Shown piece after piece: positions 1-7,001 of a DNA stretch of 14,536 nucleotides. Under the pieces are notes generated by a model. That model saw only the letters and a list, made by a program, of their open reading frames with translations. It did no database searches and had not been told where the DNA came from. How positions within the stretch are numbered: position 1 is the stretch's first letter; the number at the start of each line of letters is the position of its first letter. Location: assembly GCA_000431775.1 (NCBI GenBank), contig FR888204.1:1-14536 (forward strand), read 5' to 3'. The stretch comes from Clostridium sp. CAG:413 (lineage in GTDB: Bacteria > Bacillota > Clostridia > Oscillospirales > Acutalibacteraceae). The position numbers were made by a program, and so were the translations under genes.

Positions 1-84
1 TTTGGCAAAGTCGGCGGGTGAGGCTGCGACCGCCGCAAAGAGCAGCAGCCCCGCGGCGTTTAAAATATATCCGCTTTTTTTCAT
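1..84 (-). CDS. Exported protein, N-terminal fragment (signal peptide only)
   Basis: Only the first 28 codons lie in the window; the gene continues beyond base 1. The visible residues have the layout of a Sec signal peptide: a basic start (MKKSGY), a hydrophobic alanine/leucine core at about residues 9-21, and a small-residue region near AVAASPA where cleavage could occur. A GAGGTGA ribosome site sits just upstream of the ATG at 84. The gene diverges from yqfC, with 88 bases between the two starts. The mature protein cannot be seen, so no function is proposed. Confidence is for a real secreted-protein start, not for any product. Confidence 0.6.
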   Translation of the reverse strand, partial: MKKSGYILNAAGLLLFAAVAASPADFAK

Positions 85-172
85 TGCCGTCACCTCGCCC
101 TCCGTTCATTCTATGCGGGCGCTGTTCTTTTTATCGGTCGCCCGTCATAATTTTATATACGGGGTGACTTGA

Positions 173-472
173 ATGAAGGACAGAAACCGTCGGAGAGACG
201 AACGCAGGGGGAGGCTCATGGAATCCATAGGCCGCAGCCTTGATATCCCGCAGGATACCTTCGGCGGCTGCGCCCATATCGAGCTGCGGGGCAACCGTGA
301 GGCGATAGTTGACGGCTGCTGCGGGGTGCTGGAATACTGCGACGACGCCATTGCCCTGAATACGGGCAGACTGACCGTACGGTTCAGGGGCTGCGATCTG
401 ACCATTCTCTCCATGCAGAACGGTCAGGCGGTCATCAAAGGGATGATCAGCTCCCTTGAATACGGTAATTAG
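173..472 (+). CDS. yqfC: Sporulation protein YqfC (YabP/YqfC family)
   Basis: This 99-residue protein has the features of the YabP/YqfC sporulation family: a short basic N terminus (residues 1-14), then a compact beta-rich domain with the family pattern of 'GNREAIVDGCCGVLEY' followed by 'RFRGCDLTI' and a closing 'VIKGMISSLEY'. Its length matches the roughly 95-100 residues usual for the family. The ATG at 173 has a GGGGTGA ribosome site five bases upstream. yqfD follows after 18 bases, the conserved yqfC-yqfD order of endospore formers, where both belong to the mother-cell (sigma-E) programme. I could not find a convincing sigma-E promoter in the 88 bases upstream. The exact biochemical role of YqfC is not established. 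Confidence 0.88.
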   Translation: MKDRNRRRDERRGRLMESIGRSLDIPQDTFGGCAHIELRGNREAIVDGCCGVLEYCDDAIALNTGRLTVRFRGCDLTILSMQNGQAVIKGMISSLEYGN

Positions 473-490
473 GAGGATATTTGGGGCGCT

Positions 491-1681
491 ATGCTGATAC
501 TGAGGCTGTTTAGATATCTCTTAGGCTATGTCCGCTTTGCCGCATGGGGCGGCTTCCCCGAGCGATTTATAAATCTGTGCGAGCACAACCGAATTCTGCT
601 CTGGGATGTGCGTAGCAGGGACGGCGTGATCACCGCCTGCACCGACCGCAGCGGCTATAAACGGATGCGCTGCGCCGCCCGCCGCTCGGGCATGAGGCTG
701 CGGATAAAAAAGAAATGCGGGCTGCCGTTCTTCCTGAACAGGCACAGCCGCAGGGTCGGGATAATCATCGGAATGTGTATTTGCGTCTCGTCGCTGCTGA
801 TACTGTCGACCCGCCTTTGGAGCATCGAGGTCACGGGCAACGACCGAGTGCCGAGCGAGGAGATAATCGCCGCGTTTGAGCAGGCGGGGGTGCACCTCGG
901 CACGGCGTGCGAAAAGATAGACGAGGACGCCGCCGAGGAGGAAGCGATGAAGCACCTGAGCGGCATCCTCTGGATAAATATCAATGTTCGGGGCAGCTCG
1001 GCGTTCATCGAGGTCAGGGAGACAACGGAGCAGCCGACTCTTGAGAGTGATGAGCCGGGCAATATCGTCGCAGCCGAGGACGGGCAGATAGTTATCCTGC
1101 GCCCGTTCAACGGCACTCAGGAGCAAAAGATAGGCAACAGCGTGCTCAAGGGAGAGCTGCTTATAAGCGGTATGGAGGAAAATAAAGATTTGACCGTGTC
1201 CTTTTGCAGGGCGGACGGCTATGTGGTCGCGCGCACAGCAAAGAGCTTCTCCGCATCATGCCCCGCAGAATTCTCCGCAGAGCGTGTCACCAAGGCGAAG
1301 CGCAGCTTTCGGCTGAATTTCCTGACTCTCTCGGTGCCGTTGACTCCGCCCGCGGGGGAGGGGGCGTATGCCGAGCAAAAGCGCCTGCGCCTGAACGGCG
1401 TGACGATGCCTGTCGGCGTTACGGTGAGCACCGTTCAGGAGAAAGCGCCCGCCGATATAAGTCTTAGCGAAAGCAGGGCGCAGCTTGTGGCTCAGCTCGG
1501 CTTCCTTGAGCGCTGCGCCGATGAATTCAGATATATCTACGCCGAATCCGCCGAAACAAATATGCGCTCCGACGGTGGCGGCTGCTCGGTCGAGGGCAGC
1601 TTCACCTGCCTTGAGAATATCGGCGCAAGCGAGCCGATGGAGATAGAGCAGGGGCAAAACGAAGCGGGACCGCCGCAGTAA
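491..1681 (+). CDS. yqfD: Sporulation protein YqfD
   Basis: This 396-residue protein is close in length to the Bacillus YqfD. The N-terminal part is basic and Cys-containing (residues 1-87). One membrane segment follows at about residues 89-108 (GIIIGMCICVSSLLIL), then a POTRA-like stretch beginning 'SIEVTGNDRVPSEEII' at about residue 111, typical of a domain facing the intermembrane space or exterior. The C-terminal third is less conserved. The AGGAGG at 471-476 lies 14 bases from the ATG, rather far, with a GGGG run at 483-486 in between; no better in-frame start exists. It is required for sporulation in Bacillus, but its molecular role is unknown. In many Clostridia phoH follows; here the operon ends and convergent smsB begins. 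Confidence 0.9.
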   Translation: MLILRLFRYLLGYVRFAAWGGFPERFINLCEHNRILLWDVRSRDGVITACTDRSGYKRMRCAARRSGMRLRIKKKCGLPFFLNRHSRRVGIIIGMCICVSSLLILSTRLWSIEVTGNDRVPSEEIIAAFEQAGVHLGTACEKIDEDAAEEEAMKHLSGILWININVRGSSAFIEVRETTEQPTLESDEPGNIVAAEDGQIVILRPFNGTQEQKIGNSVLKGELLISGMEENKDLTVSFCRADGYVVARTAKSFSASCPAEFSAERVTKAKRSFRLNFLTLSVPLTPPAGEGAYAEQKRLRLNGVTMPVGVTVSTVQEKAPADISLSESRAQLVAQLGFLERCADEFRYIYAESAETNMRSDGGGCSVEGSFTCLENIGASEPMEIEQGQNEAGPPQ

Positions 1682-1697
1682 CGCAGCGATCCCGTTT
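1662..1697. terminator. Probable bidirectional terminator between yqfD and smsB
   Basis: A 12-position stem (1662-1673 with 1686-1697) has one C/A mismatch and one G-U pair around a 12-base loop that holds the yqfD stop codon. A short T run follows in the minus direction (CTTCGTTTTG) and a weaker one in the plus direction. It lies between convergent genes, the expected place for a shared terminator. The large loop and short T runs lower the confidence. Confidence 0.55.
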
Positions 1698-1711
1698 GCT
1701 ATATTACATTA

Positions 1712-2629
1712 TTATTTAAGGAAACCGTTGATGATGACGTTCTCCGCCTCTTCCTCCGTCATGCCGAAGGTCATCAGCTTGATGAGCTGGTCGTTGTTGA
1801 TCCTGCCTATCGCCGCCTCATGGACTATCTGAGCGTCGGCGCAGTTCGCCGTAATGGCGGGTATCGAGCTGACCGTTGCGTTATCCATTATGATGGAGTC
1901 GCACTGCACATGGGCGCGGCACCTTGCGTTGCCCACGGCGTTCGGGTGGAATATCTGCTTTGAATTCTCCTTTGCGACGGAGCGGGAGATTATGCGGGAG
2001 GAGGCGCCGTCGCCGTTGAGGCAGACCTCGATATCAGAGCGGGCGTGCTGGCTGCCGTGGGTGAGCAGTCTTTCGGTCACGATGAGCTTTGCGCCTGCGC
2101 CGAGGGAGGCTTTGGTGTCTCTTACGGTGGAGTCAACGCCCTTTATCTGCACCATTTCCATCTCGCACACGGAGTTCTCGTCCTGCTCGACTATGGTGAC
2201 GGGGTTGAGTATCCTCTCACCCTTGCCATCGCCCTCGCCGTAATGCTTCTCAACATATTTTATCTTGGCATTCTTGCCGATATGGAAGGTATGGATGCCG
2301 TCGTGCCGGGAATTTTGGCCGCCGTCGTTGTGGATTCCGCAGCCTGCGACTATCAGCACGTCCGCGCCCTCGCCGATATAGAAGTCGTTGTAGACCACGT
2401 CGTCAAGACCCGTTTCGGTCAAAATGACGGGGATATGAACGCTCTCATTCTTTGTGCCGGGGGCTACGATGATGTCGATGCCGGGCTTGTCCGTCTTGGG
2501 GACTATCTCGATATTGGCAGTGGACTGCCTCGCGATGCCGCCGCCGTTTTTTCGGATATTGTATGCGCCTGCGGGCACGCCGTGGAGGTCGGCGATGGTC
2601 TCAAGCAATGAAAGATCTACTTTTTCCAT
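1712..2629 (-). CDS. smsB: SmsB: SufB/SufD-like Fe-S scaffold of a minimal SUF-like system
   Basis: This 305-residue member of the SufB/SufD beta-helix family is much shorter than SufB of E. coli (about 495). The C-terminal core is kept: 'QCDSIIM' with Cys243, and 'VHEAAIGRI' with His270-Glu271, followed by 'NNDQLIKLMTFGMTEEEAE' and 'INGF'. The spacing from Cys243 to Glu271 (28) nearly equals that between E. coli SufB Cys405 and Glu434 (29), residues implicated in cluster building. The protein should form the scaffold that, with the SmsC ATPase, assembles Fe-S clusters. Its ATG overlaps the smsC stop codon by one base (TAATG), implying translational coupling. No sufS, sufU or second sufD lies nearby, which fits the two-gene SMS systems of anaerobic prokaryotes. 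Confidence 0.88.
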   Translation of the reverse strand: MEKVDLSLLETIADLHGVPAGAYNIRKNGGGIARQSTANIEIVPKTDKPGIDIIVAPGTKNESVHIPVILTETGLDDVVYNDFYIGEGADVLIVAGCGIHNDGGQNSRHDGIHTFHIGKNAKIKYVEKHYGEGDGKGERILNPVTIVEQDENSVCEMEMVQIKGVDSTVRDTKASLGAGAKLIVTERLLTHGSQHARSDIEVCLNGDGASSRIISRSVAKENSKQIFHPNAVGNARCRAHVQCDSIIMDNATVSSIPAITANCADAQIVHEAAIGRINNDQLIKLMTFGMTEEEAENVIINGFLK

Positions 2630-3363
2630 TATTCGTTGCCCGCCTTTCCTCTGAAATCACACTCGCTGTCAAATTCGCCCATGAGCTTCGGGAGAATTTC
2701 TTCCTTGGTGCCGACGCTCTTGACCTTGCCGTCGGCGATGACTATCATCGTGTCGGCAAGCTGCATTATCCTCTCCTGATGCGAGATGACGATAACGCTC
2801 TCGTGGCTGCCTGAGCACATCGCCTTGAAGCTCTCGACAAGCATTGAGAAGCTCCAAAGGTCTATGCCCGCCTCGGGCTCGTCAAATATTGCGAGATTGA
2901 GCTTGCGTGCCATAAGAGTGGCGATCTCGATCCTCTTTGCCTCGCCGCCCGAGAGGGAGGTGTCCATCTCGCGGTTGAGGTAATCCTTGGAGCACAGACC
3001 GACGCTTGTGAGGTAGCTGCAGCATTCATCCTCGGGCAGCTCGGAGCCGGCCGCAAGCGAAAGCAGGCGGCGCACGGTAAGGCCCTTGAATCTGGGCGGC
3101 TGCTGGAAGGCGTAGCCGATGCCCTTCTTTGCCCTCTCGGTCACGGAGAGCGAGGTGATATCCTCGCCGTTGAAGAGTATCCTGCCCTCGGTGGGCTTCT
3201 CGATACCCATTATGAGCCTTGCGAGGGTGGATTTGCCGCCGCCGTTCGGGCCGGTGATAACGGTGAACGAGCCGTCGGGTATCTCAAGGCTGATATTGTC
3301 GATGATCTCAAGATCGGAGCCGTCGACCCCGACCTTAAATGAAATGTTTTCGAGTTTTAACAT
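2629..3363 (-). CDS. smsC: SmsC: SufC-like ABC ATPase for Fe-S cluster assembly
   Basis: This 244-residue cytosolic ABC ATPase has a complete nucleotide site: Walker A 'GPNGGGKST' (residues 38-46, Lys44), Q-loop 'FQQPP' (86-90), signature 'LSGGEAKR' (137-144), Walker B 'LAIFDEPEAGID' (157-168, Glu162) and H-loop His195. The 'DEPEAGIDLW' version is unlike the 'DExDSGLD' of classical SufC and fits the minimal SUF-like branch. There are no membrane segments. It should dimerise, hydrolyse ATP and drive conformational change in SmsB, encoded by the overlapping next gene. A GGAG site at 3371-3374 precedes the ATG, and a near-consensus promoter lies about 40 bases upstream. Confidence 0.92.
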   Translation of the reverse strand: MLKLENISFKVGVDGSDLEIIDNISLEIPDGSFTVITGPNGGGKSTLARLIMGIEKPTEGRILFNGEDITSLSVTERAKKGIGYAFQQPPRFKGLTVRRLLSLAAGSELPEDECCSYLTSVGLCSKDYLNREMDTSLSGGEAKRIEIATLMARKLNLAIFDEPEAGIDLWSFSMLVESFKAMCSGSHESVIVISHQERIMQLADTMIVIADGKVKSVGTKEEILPKLMGEFDSECDFRGKAGNE

Positions 3364-3402
3364 AAATTATCTCCATTTTCGCCAAAATAAACATCCGAAG
3401 AT

Positions 3403-3431
3403 ATTATACTTTGATACGGAGAAATTATCAA
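3403..3431 (-). promoter_or_regulatory. smsCB promoter with overlapping inverted repeat
   Basis: On the minus strand the -35 box TTGATA (3426-3431) and the -10 box TATAAT (3403-3408) are separated by exactly 17 bases, placing the start of transcription near 3396. The -35 box is also one arm of an inverted repeat, TTGATA at 3411-3416 and TATCAA at 3426-3431, nine bases apart, which could be an operator. The promoter is well supported; the operator role is a guess. Confidence 0.75.
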
Positions 3432-3452
3432 TACTAAAATAATATAATTTTA

Positions 3453-4130
3453 TCAGGGATGTGGCAGATTTTTTCGGTAAGCCTCCATAATGTCCTTAAA
3501 TACTTCGCCGTTTGAGGGCGGAGTCCAGGTTATAGCGTTTGCGCCTGCCTCTATCGTCCTCATTATGCTCTCGCCCGTCTGACCGCCCGTTGCGATTATC
3601 GGAAAATCGGGGTGATTCGCCCTTATCTTTGCCACAAGCTGCGGAGTTTTGGCGGCGGCGGAGACGTTGAAGATATCGGCGCCCGCCTCTATCCTCGCCT
3701 CGATATCGTCCGTGTCTGAGACTACGGTGACGACCACGGGTATGTCTATCGCCTTCTTTAATTCCCTGACGACTTCATTTTGCGTCGGGGCGTTTACGAC
3801 AACGCCGAGGGCGCCCTGATACTCCGCGTGCAGGGCGAGGTTGATGACCCTCTGCCCCTGGGTCAGGCCTCCGCCCACGCCCACGAATACGGGCACATCG
3901 GCCGCCGTCATCACCGCCTGAGTGATTATCGGCTGCGGCGTGAACGGATAGACCGCTATCACGGCGTCCGAGTTGGTGTTACGGATTATGCTTGCGTCGG
4001 TCGAGAACAGCAGCGATTTGATGCGCCTGCCGAGGATGCCTATGCCCGAGCAGGCATAGATCTCTTTGGGCACGGTGAGCATGAAGTCACGCAAATAGCC
4101 CTTGACATGGGGCATTATTTTCTCTTCCAT
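3453..4130 (-). CDS. TIM-barrel protein of unknown function (often labelled hydrolase)
   Basis: This 225-residue (beta/alpha)8-barrel begins 'MEEKIMPHVKGYLRDF'. Repeated strand-loop units are visible: 'AVIAVYPFTPQP', 'PVFVGVGGGLTQG', 'GALGVVVNAPT', 'IPVVVTVVS', 'AGADIFNVSAA', 'FPIIATGGQTGESI' and 'GANAITWTPPS'. The Gly-Gly of the late strands resembles the phosphate-binding end of ThiG/TrpC-like barrels. Similar clostridial proteins are usually annotated only as hydrolase, and I cannot name a substrate. An in-frame ATG at 4190 exists, but the start at 4130 is preferred because AAAGGAG (4139-4145) stands eight bases upstream and family similarity begins there. It precedes smsCB on the same strand, but a separate promoter lies between them, so functional coupling is uncertain. 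Confidence 0.75.
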   Translation of the reverse strand: MEEKIMPHVKGYLRDFMLTVPKEIYACSGIGILGRRIKSLLFSTDASIIRNTNSDAVIAVYPFTPQPIITQAVMTAADVPVFVGVGGGLTQGQRVINLALHAEYQGALGVVVNAPTQNEVVRELKKAIDIPVVVTVVSDTDDIEARIEAGADIFNVSAAAKTPQLVAKIRANHPDFPIIATGGQTGESIMRTIEAGANAITWTPPSNGEVFKDIMEAYRKNLPHP

Positions 4131-4198
4131 CCTGTCATCTCCTTTTATTTTTGCACAAATTTTCTTTCCCGCTTCTGTACTTTTGCCCATAAGTATGT

Positions 4199-4208
4199 TA
4201 TAATTATA
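4199..4208. promoter_or_regulatory. Possible back-to-back -10 elements between the barrel gene and the flavin reductase gene
   Basis: The palindrome TATAATTATA reads as a TATAAT -10 box on both strands and sits between two divergent genes. On the plus strand the hexamer 17 bases upstream (4176-4181, TGTACT) matches TTGACA at only three positions, and no good minus-strand -35 box was found. It is offered as a candidate only. Confidence 0.3.
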
Positions 4209-4275
4209 TCATAGAATTGTAGCGAAACTTTGAACAAACGGAAAATAAGTAAAATTTGTAAAGGAGAATAAAACC

Positions 4276-4770
4276 GTGAAAAAGATAAATGTAAGAGACA
4301 TTAAAACAAGCCCTGTCGAGCTTATCGGCGATGATTGGGCGCTGCTCACAGCGGGCACGCCCGACAAATTCAACACAATGACCGTCAGCTGGGGCGCTCT
4401 CGGCGAGATGTGGGGCAGGGACGCCGCCTTTGTCTTTGTCCGCCCGCAGAGATACACCTTTGAATTCATCGAGCAGAGCGATATCTTCACCCTGTCGTTC
4501 TACGGCAGCGAATACAAGGACGCTCTCAGGCTCTGCGGCGCAAAGAGCGGCAGGGATATCGACAAGCCCGCAGCAGCGGGGCTGACCCCCGTTGAAGCAA
4601 GCGGCGGAGTGACCTTTGCCGAGGCGGAATATACCGTCGTCTGCCGCAAGATCGCCGAGCAAGCGCTCGACCCCTCGGGCTTCCTCGATAAGACGATAGA
4701 GAATAACTACGCGAAGAAGGACTACCACAAGATGTATGTCGGCGAGATAATCGCGGCGTATCAAAAATAA
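4276..4770 (+). CDS. Flavin reductase-like FMN-binding protein
   Basis: This 164-residue protein of the flavin reductase-like (FMN-binding split barrel) fold has the characteristic 'FNTMTVSWGALGEMWG' (about residues 32-47), 'AFVFVRPQRYTFEFIEQSDIF' and 'FTLSFYG' segments that line the flavin site. Family members bind FMN and reduce it or a bound partner using NAD(P)H; the true substrate of this small clostridial type is usually unknown. The start is GTG at 4276, with AAGGAG at 4261-4266 nine bases upstream. It stands alone on its strand, divergent from the barrel gene, and ends directly before a strong terminator. Confidence 0.82.
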   Translation: MKKINVRDIKTSPVELIGDDWALLTAGTPDKFNTMTVSWGALGEMWGRDAAFVFVRPQRYTFEFIEQSDIFTLSFYGSEYKDALRLCGAKSGRDIDKPAAAGLTPVEASGGVTFAEAEYTVVCRKIAEQALDPSGFLDKTIENNYAKKDYHKMYVGEIIAAYQK

Positions 4771-4775
4771 AAATT

Positions 4776-4806
4776 TACCGCTCGGTTCGCAGTGAACCGG
4801 GCGGTA
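4776..4806. terminator. Strong bidirectional intrinsic terminator
   Basis: A 13-pair stem (4776-4788 with 4794-4806, one G-U pair) encloses the five-base loop GCAGT. TTTTGTATTT follows on the plus strand and AATTTTTATTTTT on the minus strand. It lies six bases after the flavin reductase stop and downstream of the convergent asnB stop, so it can end both transcripts. Confidence 0.9.
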
Positions 4807-4827
4807 TTTTGTATTTGAGCGTTAATT

Positions 4828-6408
4828 TTATTTGCCGCTGTCGCCGTAGTTTGAGAGCACGCGAGCTGAGGGGTCGTTGACGTTGCAGCCCTCCCACTCC
4901 TTGTTGGGCATCCAAAAGTCGGCGACCATTTCCGCCTGACCGGGGTAATACTTCTCAAACAGCTCTCTGTAGAGAAGCGACTCCTTGGTGAACGGGGCGG
5001 CGAAGGTGTATTTCTTGCATTTTTCGGCGAATTTCTCGTCGGTGTATTGCTCCTCGGCGTATGCCTTGAGGTCGTCGACCATTGAGTGACCGACGGCGTC
5101 GCTGAAGGCGGCCTTCTCACGCATGAGTATGTCGCGGGGCAGATAATCGCCCTCGAAGGCGTGGCGCAGCAGATATTTGCCCTTGCCGTAGACATTCATC
5201 TTGATGGCAGGGTCAAGGCTCATAACGTAGCGCACGAAATCCAGATCGCCGAACGGCACTCTCGCCTCGAGCGAGTTGACCGAGATGCAGCGGTCGGCGC
5301 GCAATACGTCGTACATATAAAGCTCTCTGATGCGCTTCTCCGCTTCCTTCTGGAATTCGGCGGGTGAGGGAGCAAAGTCGGTGTATTTATAGCCGAAAAG
5401 CTCATCGGAAATTTCGCCCGTGAGGATAACTCTGAGGTCTGTGTTCTCATGGATGTACTTGCAGACAAGATACATGCCTATCGAAGCCCTTATCGTCGTG
5501 ATATCATAGGTGCCGAGCAGGGCGACCACCTCGGGCAGAGCCTTGATGACGTCGTCCTCGGTGATGATGACCTCGGTGTGGTCTGCGCCGATATAGTCGG
5601 CGACCTCCTTGGCATATTTGAGGTCGATGGCGTCGGTGCTCATGCCTATGGCAAAGGTCTTGATGGGCTTGTCGGAGAGCCTTGCGGCGACGGCGCATAC
5701 CAGAGACGAATCAAGTCCGCCGGAGAGCAGGAAACCGACGGGTGCGTCGGCGTCAAGCCTTTTCTCAATGCCCGCTACCAGCTTCTCTTTTATCTTGGCG
5801 CAGGCGGTCTCGACATCGTCGTGACAGACGGTCTCGGCGCGGCTGATATCGTCGTAGCAGACGAATTCGCCGTTCTTATAGTAGTGCCCCGGCGGGAACG
5901 GCATAATTTTGCCGCAGATGCCCACAAGGTTTTTTGCTTCGCTGGCAAAGACTATTGAGCCTTCATCGGAGTAGCCGTAGAAGAGCGGCCTTATGCCGAT
6001 AGGATCCCTTGCGGCGATATATTCGCCCGTATTGCCGTCGTAAATTATCATCGCGAATTCGGCGTCGAGCAGTTTAAACATCCCGACCCCGTACTCCTCA
6101 TAAAGGGGGAGTATCAGCTCGCAGTCCGAGCCGCTCACGAAGCTGTAGCCCTTGGCCTCCAGCTCTTTTTTCAGCTTGCGGAAGCCGTAAAGCTCGCCGT
6201 TGCACACGGCGTAGCTGCCGTCGCGGTAGAAGGGCTGCATTCCGCTCTCGTCAAGCCCCATTATGGAGAGGCGGTGAAAGCCGAGCAGACCCTTGCCCGT
6301 ATCTGTCACTCTCGTCATATCGGGGCCTCTTGATTTTGTTTTGTTAAGCCCCTCCTTGAATTTATCTTTTGATATGCCGGTACCGCAGTACCCCATTATC
6401 GAACACAT
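4828..6408 (-). CDS. asnB: Asparagine synthetase, glutamine-hydrolysing
   Basis: This 526-residue two-domain enzyme makes asparagine from aspartate, ATP and glutamine in the cytosol. The N-terminal Ntn-hydrolase glutaminase domain (about 1-190) starts 'MCSIMGY', so Cys2 becomes the N-terminal nucleophile. 'SRGPD' (26-30), 'HRLSI' (45-49), 'NGELYG' (70-75) and 'GSDCE' (93-97) build the glutamine site. The synthetase domain carries the PP-loop 'SGGLDSS' (229-235) and 'GEISDELFGY', with 'SLEARVPFGD' further on. The length fits AsnB. GGAGG precedes the ATG by seven bases. It lies 131 bases after a GNAT gene in the guaA direction; I found no convincing promoter of its own, only an imperfect hairpin in that gap. 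Confidence 0.95.
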   Translation of the reverse strand: MCSIMGYCGTGISKDKFKEGLNKTKSRGPDMTRVTDTGKGLLGFHRLSIMGLDESGMQPFYRDGSYAVCNGELYGFRKLKKELEAKGYSFVSGSDCELILPLYEEYGVGMFKLLDAEFAMIIYDGNTGEYIAARDPIGIRPLFYGYSDEGSIVFASEAKNLVGICGKIMPFPPGHYYKNGEFVCYDDISRAETVCHDDVETACAKIKEKLVAGIEKRLDADAPVGFLLSGGLDSSLVCAVAARLSDKPIKTFAIGMSTDAIDLKYAKEVADYIGADHTEVIITEDDVIKALPEVVALLGTYDITTIRASIGMYLVCKYIHENTDLRVILTGEISDELFGYKYTDFAPSPAEFQKEAEKRIRELYMYDVLRADRCISVNSLEARVPFGDLDFVRYVMSLDPAIKMNVYGKGKYLLRHAFEGDYLPRDILMREKAAFSDAVGHSMVDDLKAYAEEQYTDEKFAEKCKKYTFAAPFTKESLLYRELFEKYYPGQAEMVADFWMPNKEWEGCNVNDPSARVLSNYGDSGK

Positions 6409-6436
6409 TAGGATTCCTCCGTTATTCCCATTGGTT

Positions 6437-6485
6437 GCAGGAGCTTATATCTTAAACATTTTTGTTTATAAGATGCTGTGCCTGC
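6437..6485 (-). other. Imperfect hairpin in the GNAT-asnB gap
   Basis: On the minus strand the outer arms GCAGG/CCTGC and an inner stem (ATCTT-AT-AAAC with GTTT-AAGAT around the six-base loop AAAAAT) can form a bulged stem-loop upstream of the asnB ribosome site. No T run follows, so it does not look like a terminator. It might be a processing site or RNA leader element. The loop has A at position 1 but A, not G, at position 4, so it is not a convincing ANTAR target. Confidence 0.35.
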
Positions 6486-6539
6486 TATTCTGATTATTTT
6501 GATTGCCCATATTATCATAGCCGTACATCGATTCCGGAA

Positions 6540-6977
6540 TCATATTTTATTTACTCGTAACCTTTTCGCCAAGTGCAATTCGCCGTCTTCGCTGTAACCC
6601 AGCTTTGCATATACACTTTGAGCGCCATCGTTTTCGGTGCCAGTAAGCAGTTCAAATTTGTGCAGTGGATAATGGCTTTTACAGTATTCCTCGGCGAAGA
6701 CGATCATGGCGCTGGCAATGCCTTTCCTCCTGTGCTGCGGTTTTACATAAACCTCGGTGATCTCCGGCATATAGTCATCATAGCAGAAAGACTTTTTGAG
6801 CTGAACACATACGAATCCAGTCAGCTCACCGTTCAAATCATCGACGACGATCACCTCTTGCTTGTTGTCGGCAAGGGAGCTTCTGATATGCTCCAAGGTC
6901 GTTTCACCCGCACCGTTAAATTCGTTATTCAAAATCTCTAATTGCTCTGCGTCCTGTATTGTCGCAATGTGTATCAT
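6540..6977 (-). CDS. GNAT-family N-acetyltransferase
   Basis: This 145-residue single-domain acetyltransferase carries the GNAT acetyl-CoA motif 'VYVKPQHRRKGIASAMI' (motif A, R/Q-x-x-G-x-G/A type) after the strand 'ITEVYV', then 'ELLTGTENDGAQSVYAKLGY', the usual C-terminal motif B region. It transfers an acetyl group from acetyl-CoA to an amine; the substrate cannot be told from sequence. A GAGGG site lies seven bases before the ATG. It sits 24 bases after guaA and 131 before asnB on the same strand. Its base composition is lower in GC than its neighbours: a hand count over 6601-6720 gives 56 G+C of 120, against 70 of 120 over 7441-7560 in guaA. That may mean it was acquired later. Confidence 0.88.
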   Translation of the reverse strand: MIHIATIQDAEQLEILNNEFNGAGETTLEHIRSSLADNKQEVIVVDDLNGELTGFVCVQLKKSFCYDDYMPEITEVYVKPQHRRKGIASAMIVFAEEYCKSHYPLHKFELLTGTENDGAQSVYAKLGYSEDGELHLAKRLRVNKI

Positions 6978-7001
6978 GCTCTTGCCCTCATGTATTCGCT
7001 T

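Noticed and set aside
521..1126. Minus-strand open frame of 201 codons opposite yqfD
   Set aside because: It is inside yqfD, with no ribosome site or domain pattern.
4131..4190. Upstream ATG at 4190 for the TIM-barrel gene
   Set aside because: It would add 20 residues unlike the family and ignore the AAAGGAG site placed eight bases before the ATG at 4130.
6409..6539. T-box leader upstream of asnB
   Set aside because: The gap is only 131 bases, and no T-box sequence (AGGGTGG-type) or terminator was found.
6530..6541. Palindrome GATTCCGGAATC as an operator
   Set aside because: It overlaps the GNAT stop codon, has no promoter beside it, and occurs once in what I inspected; kept only as a note under the GNAT finding.
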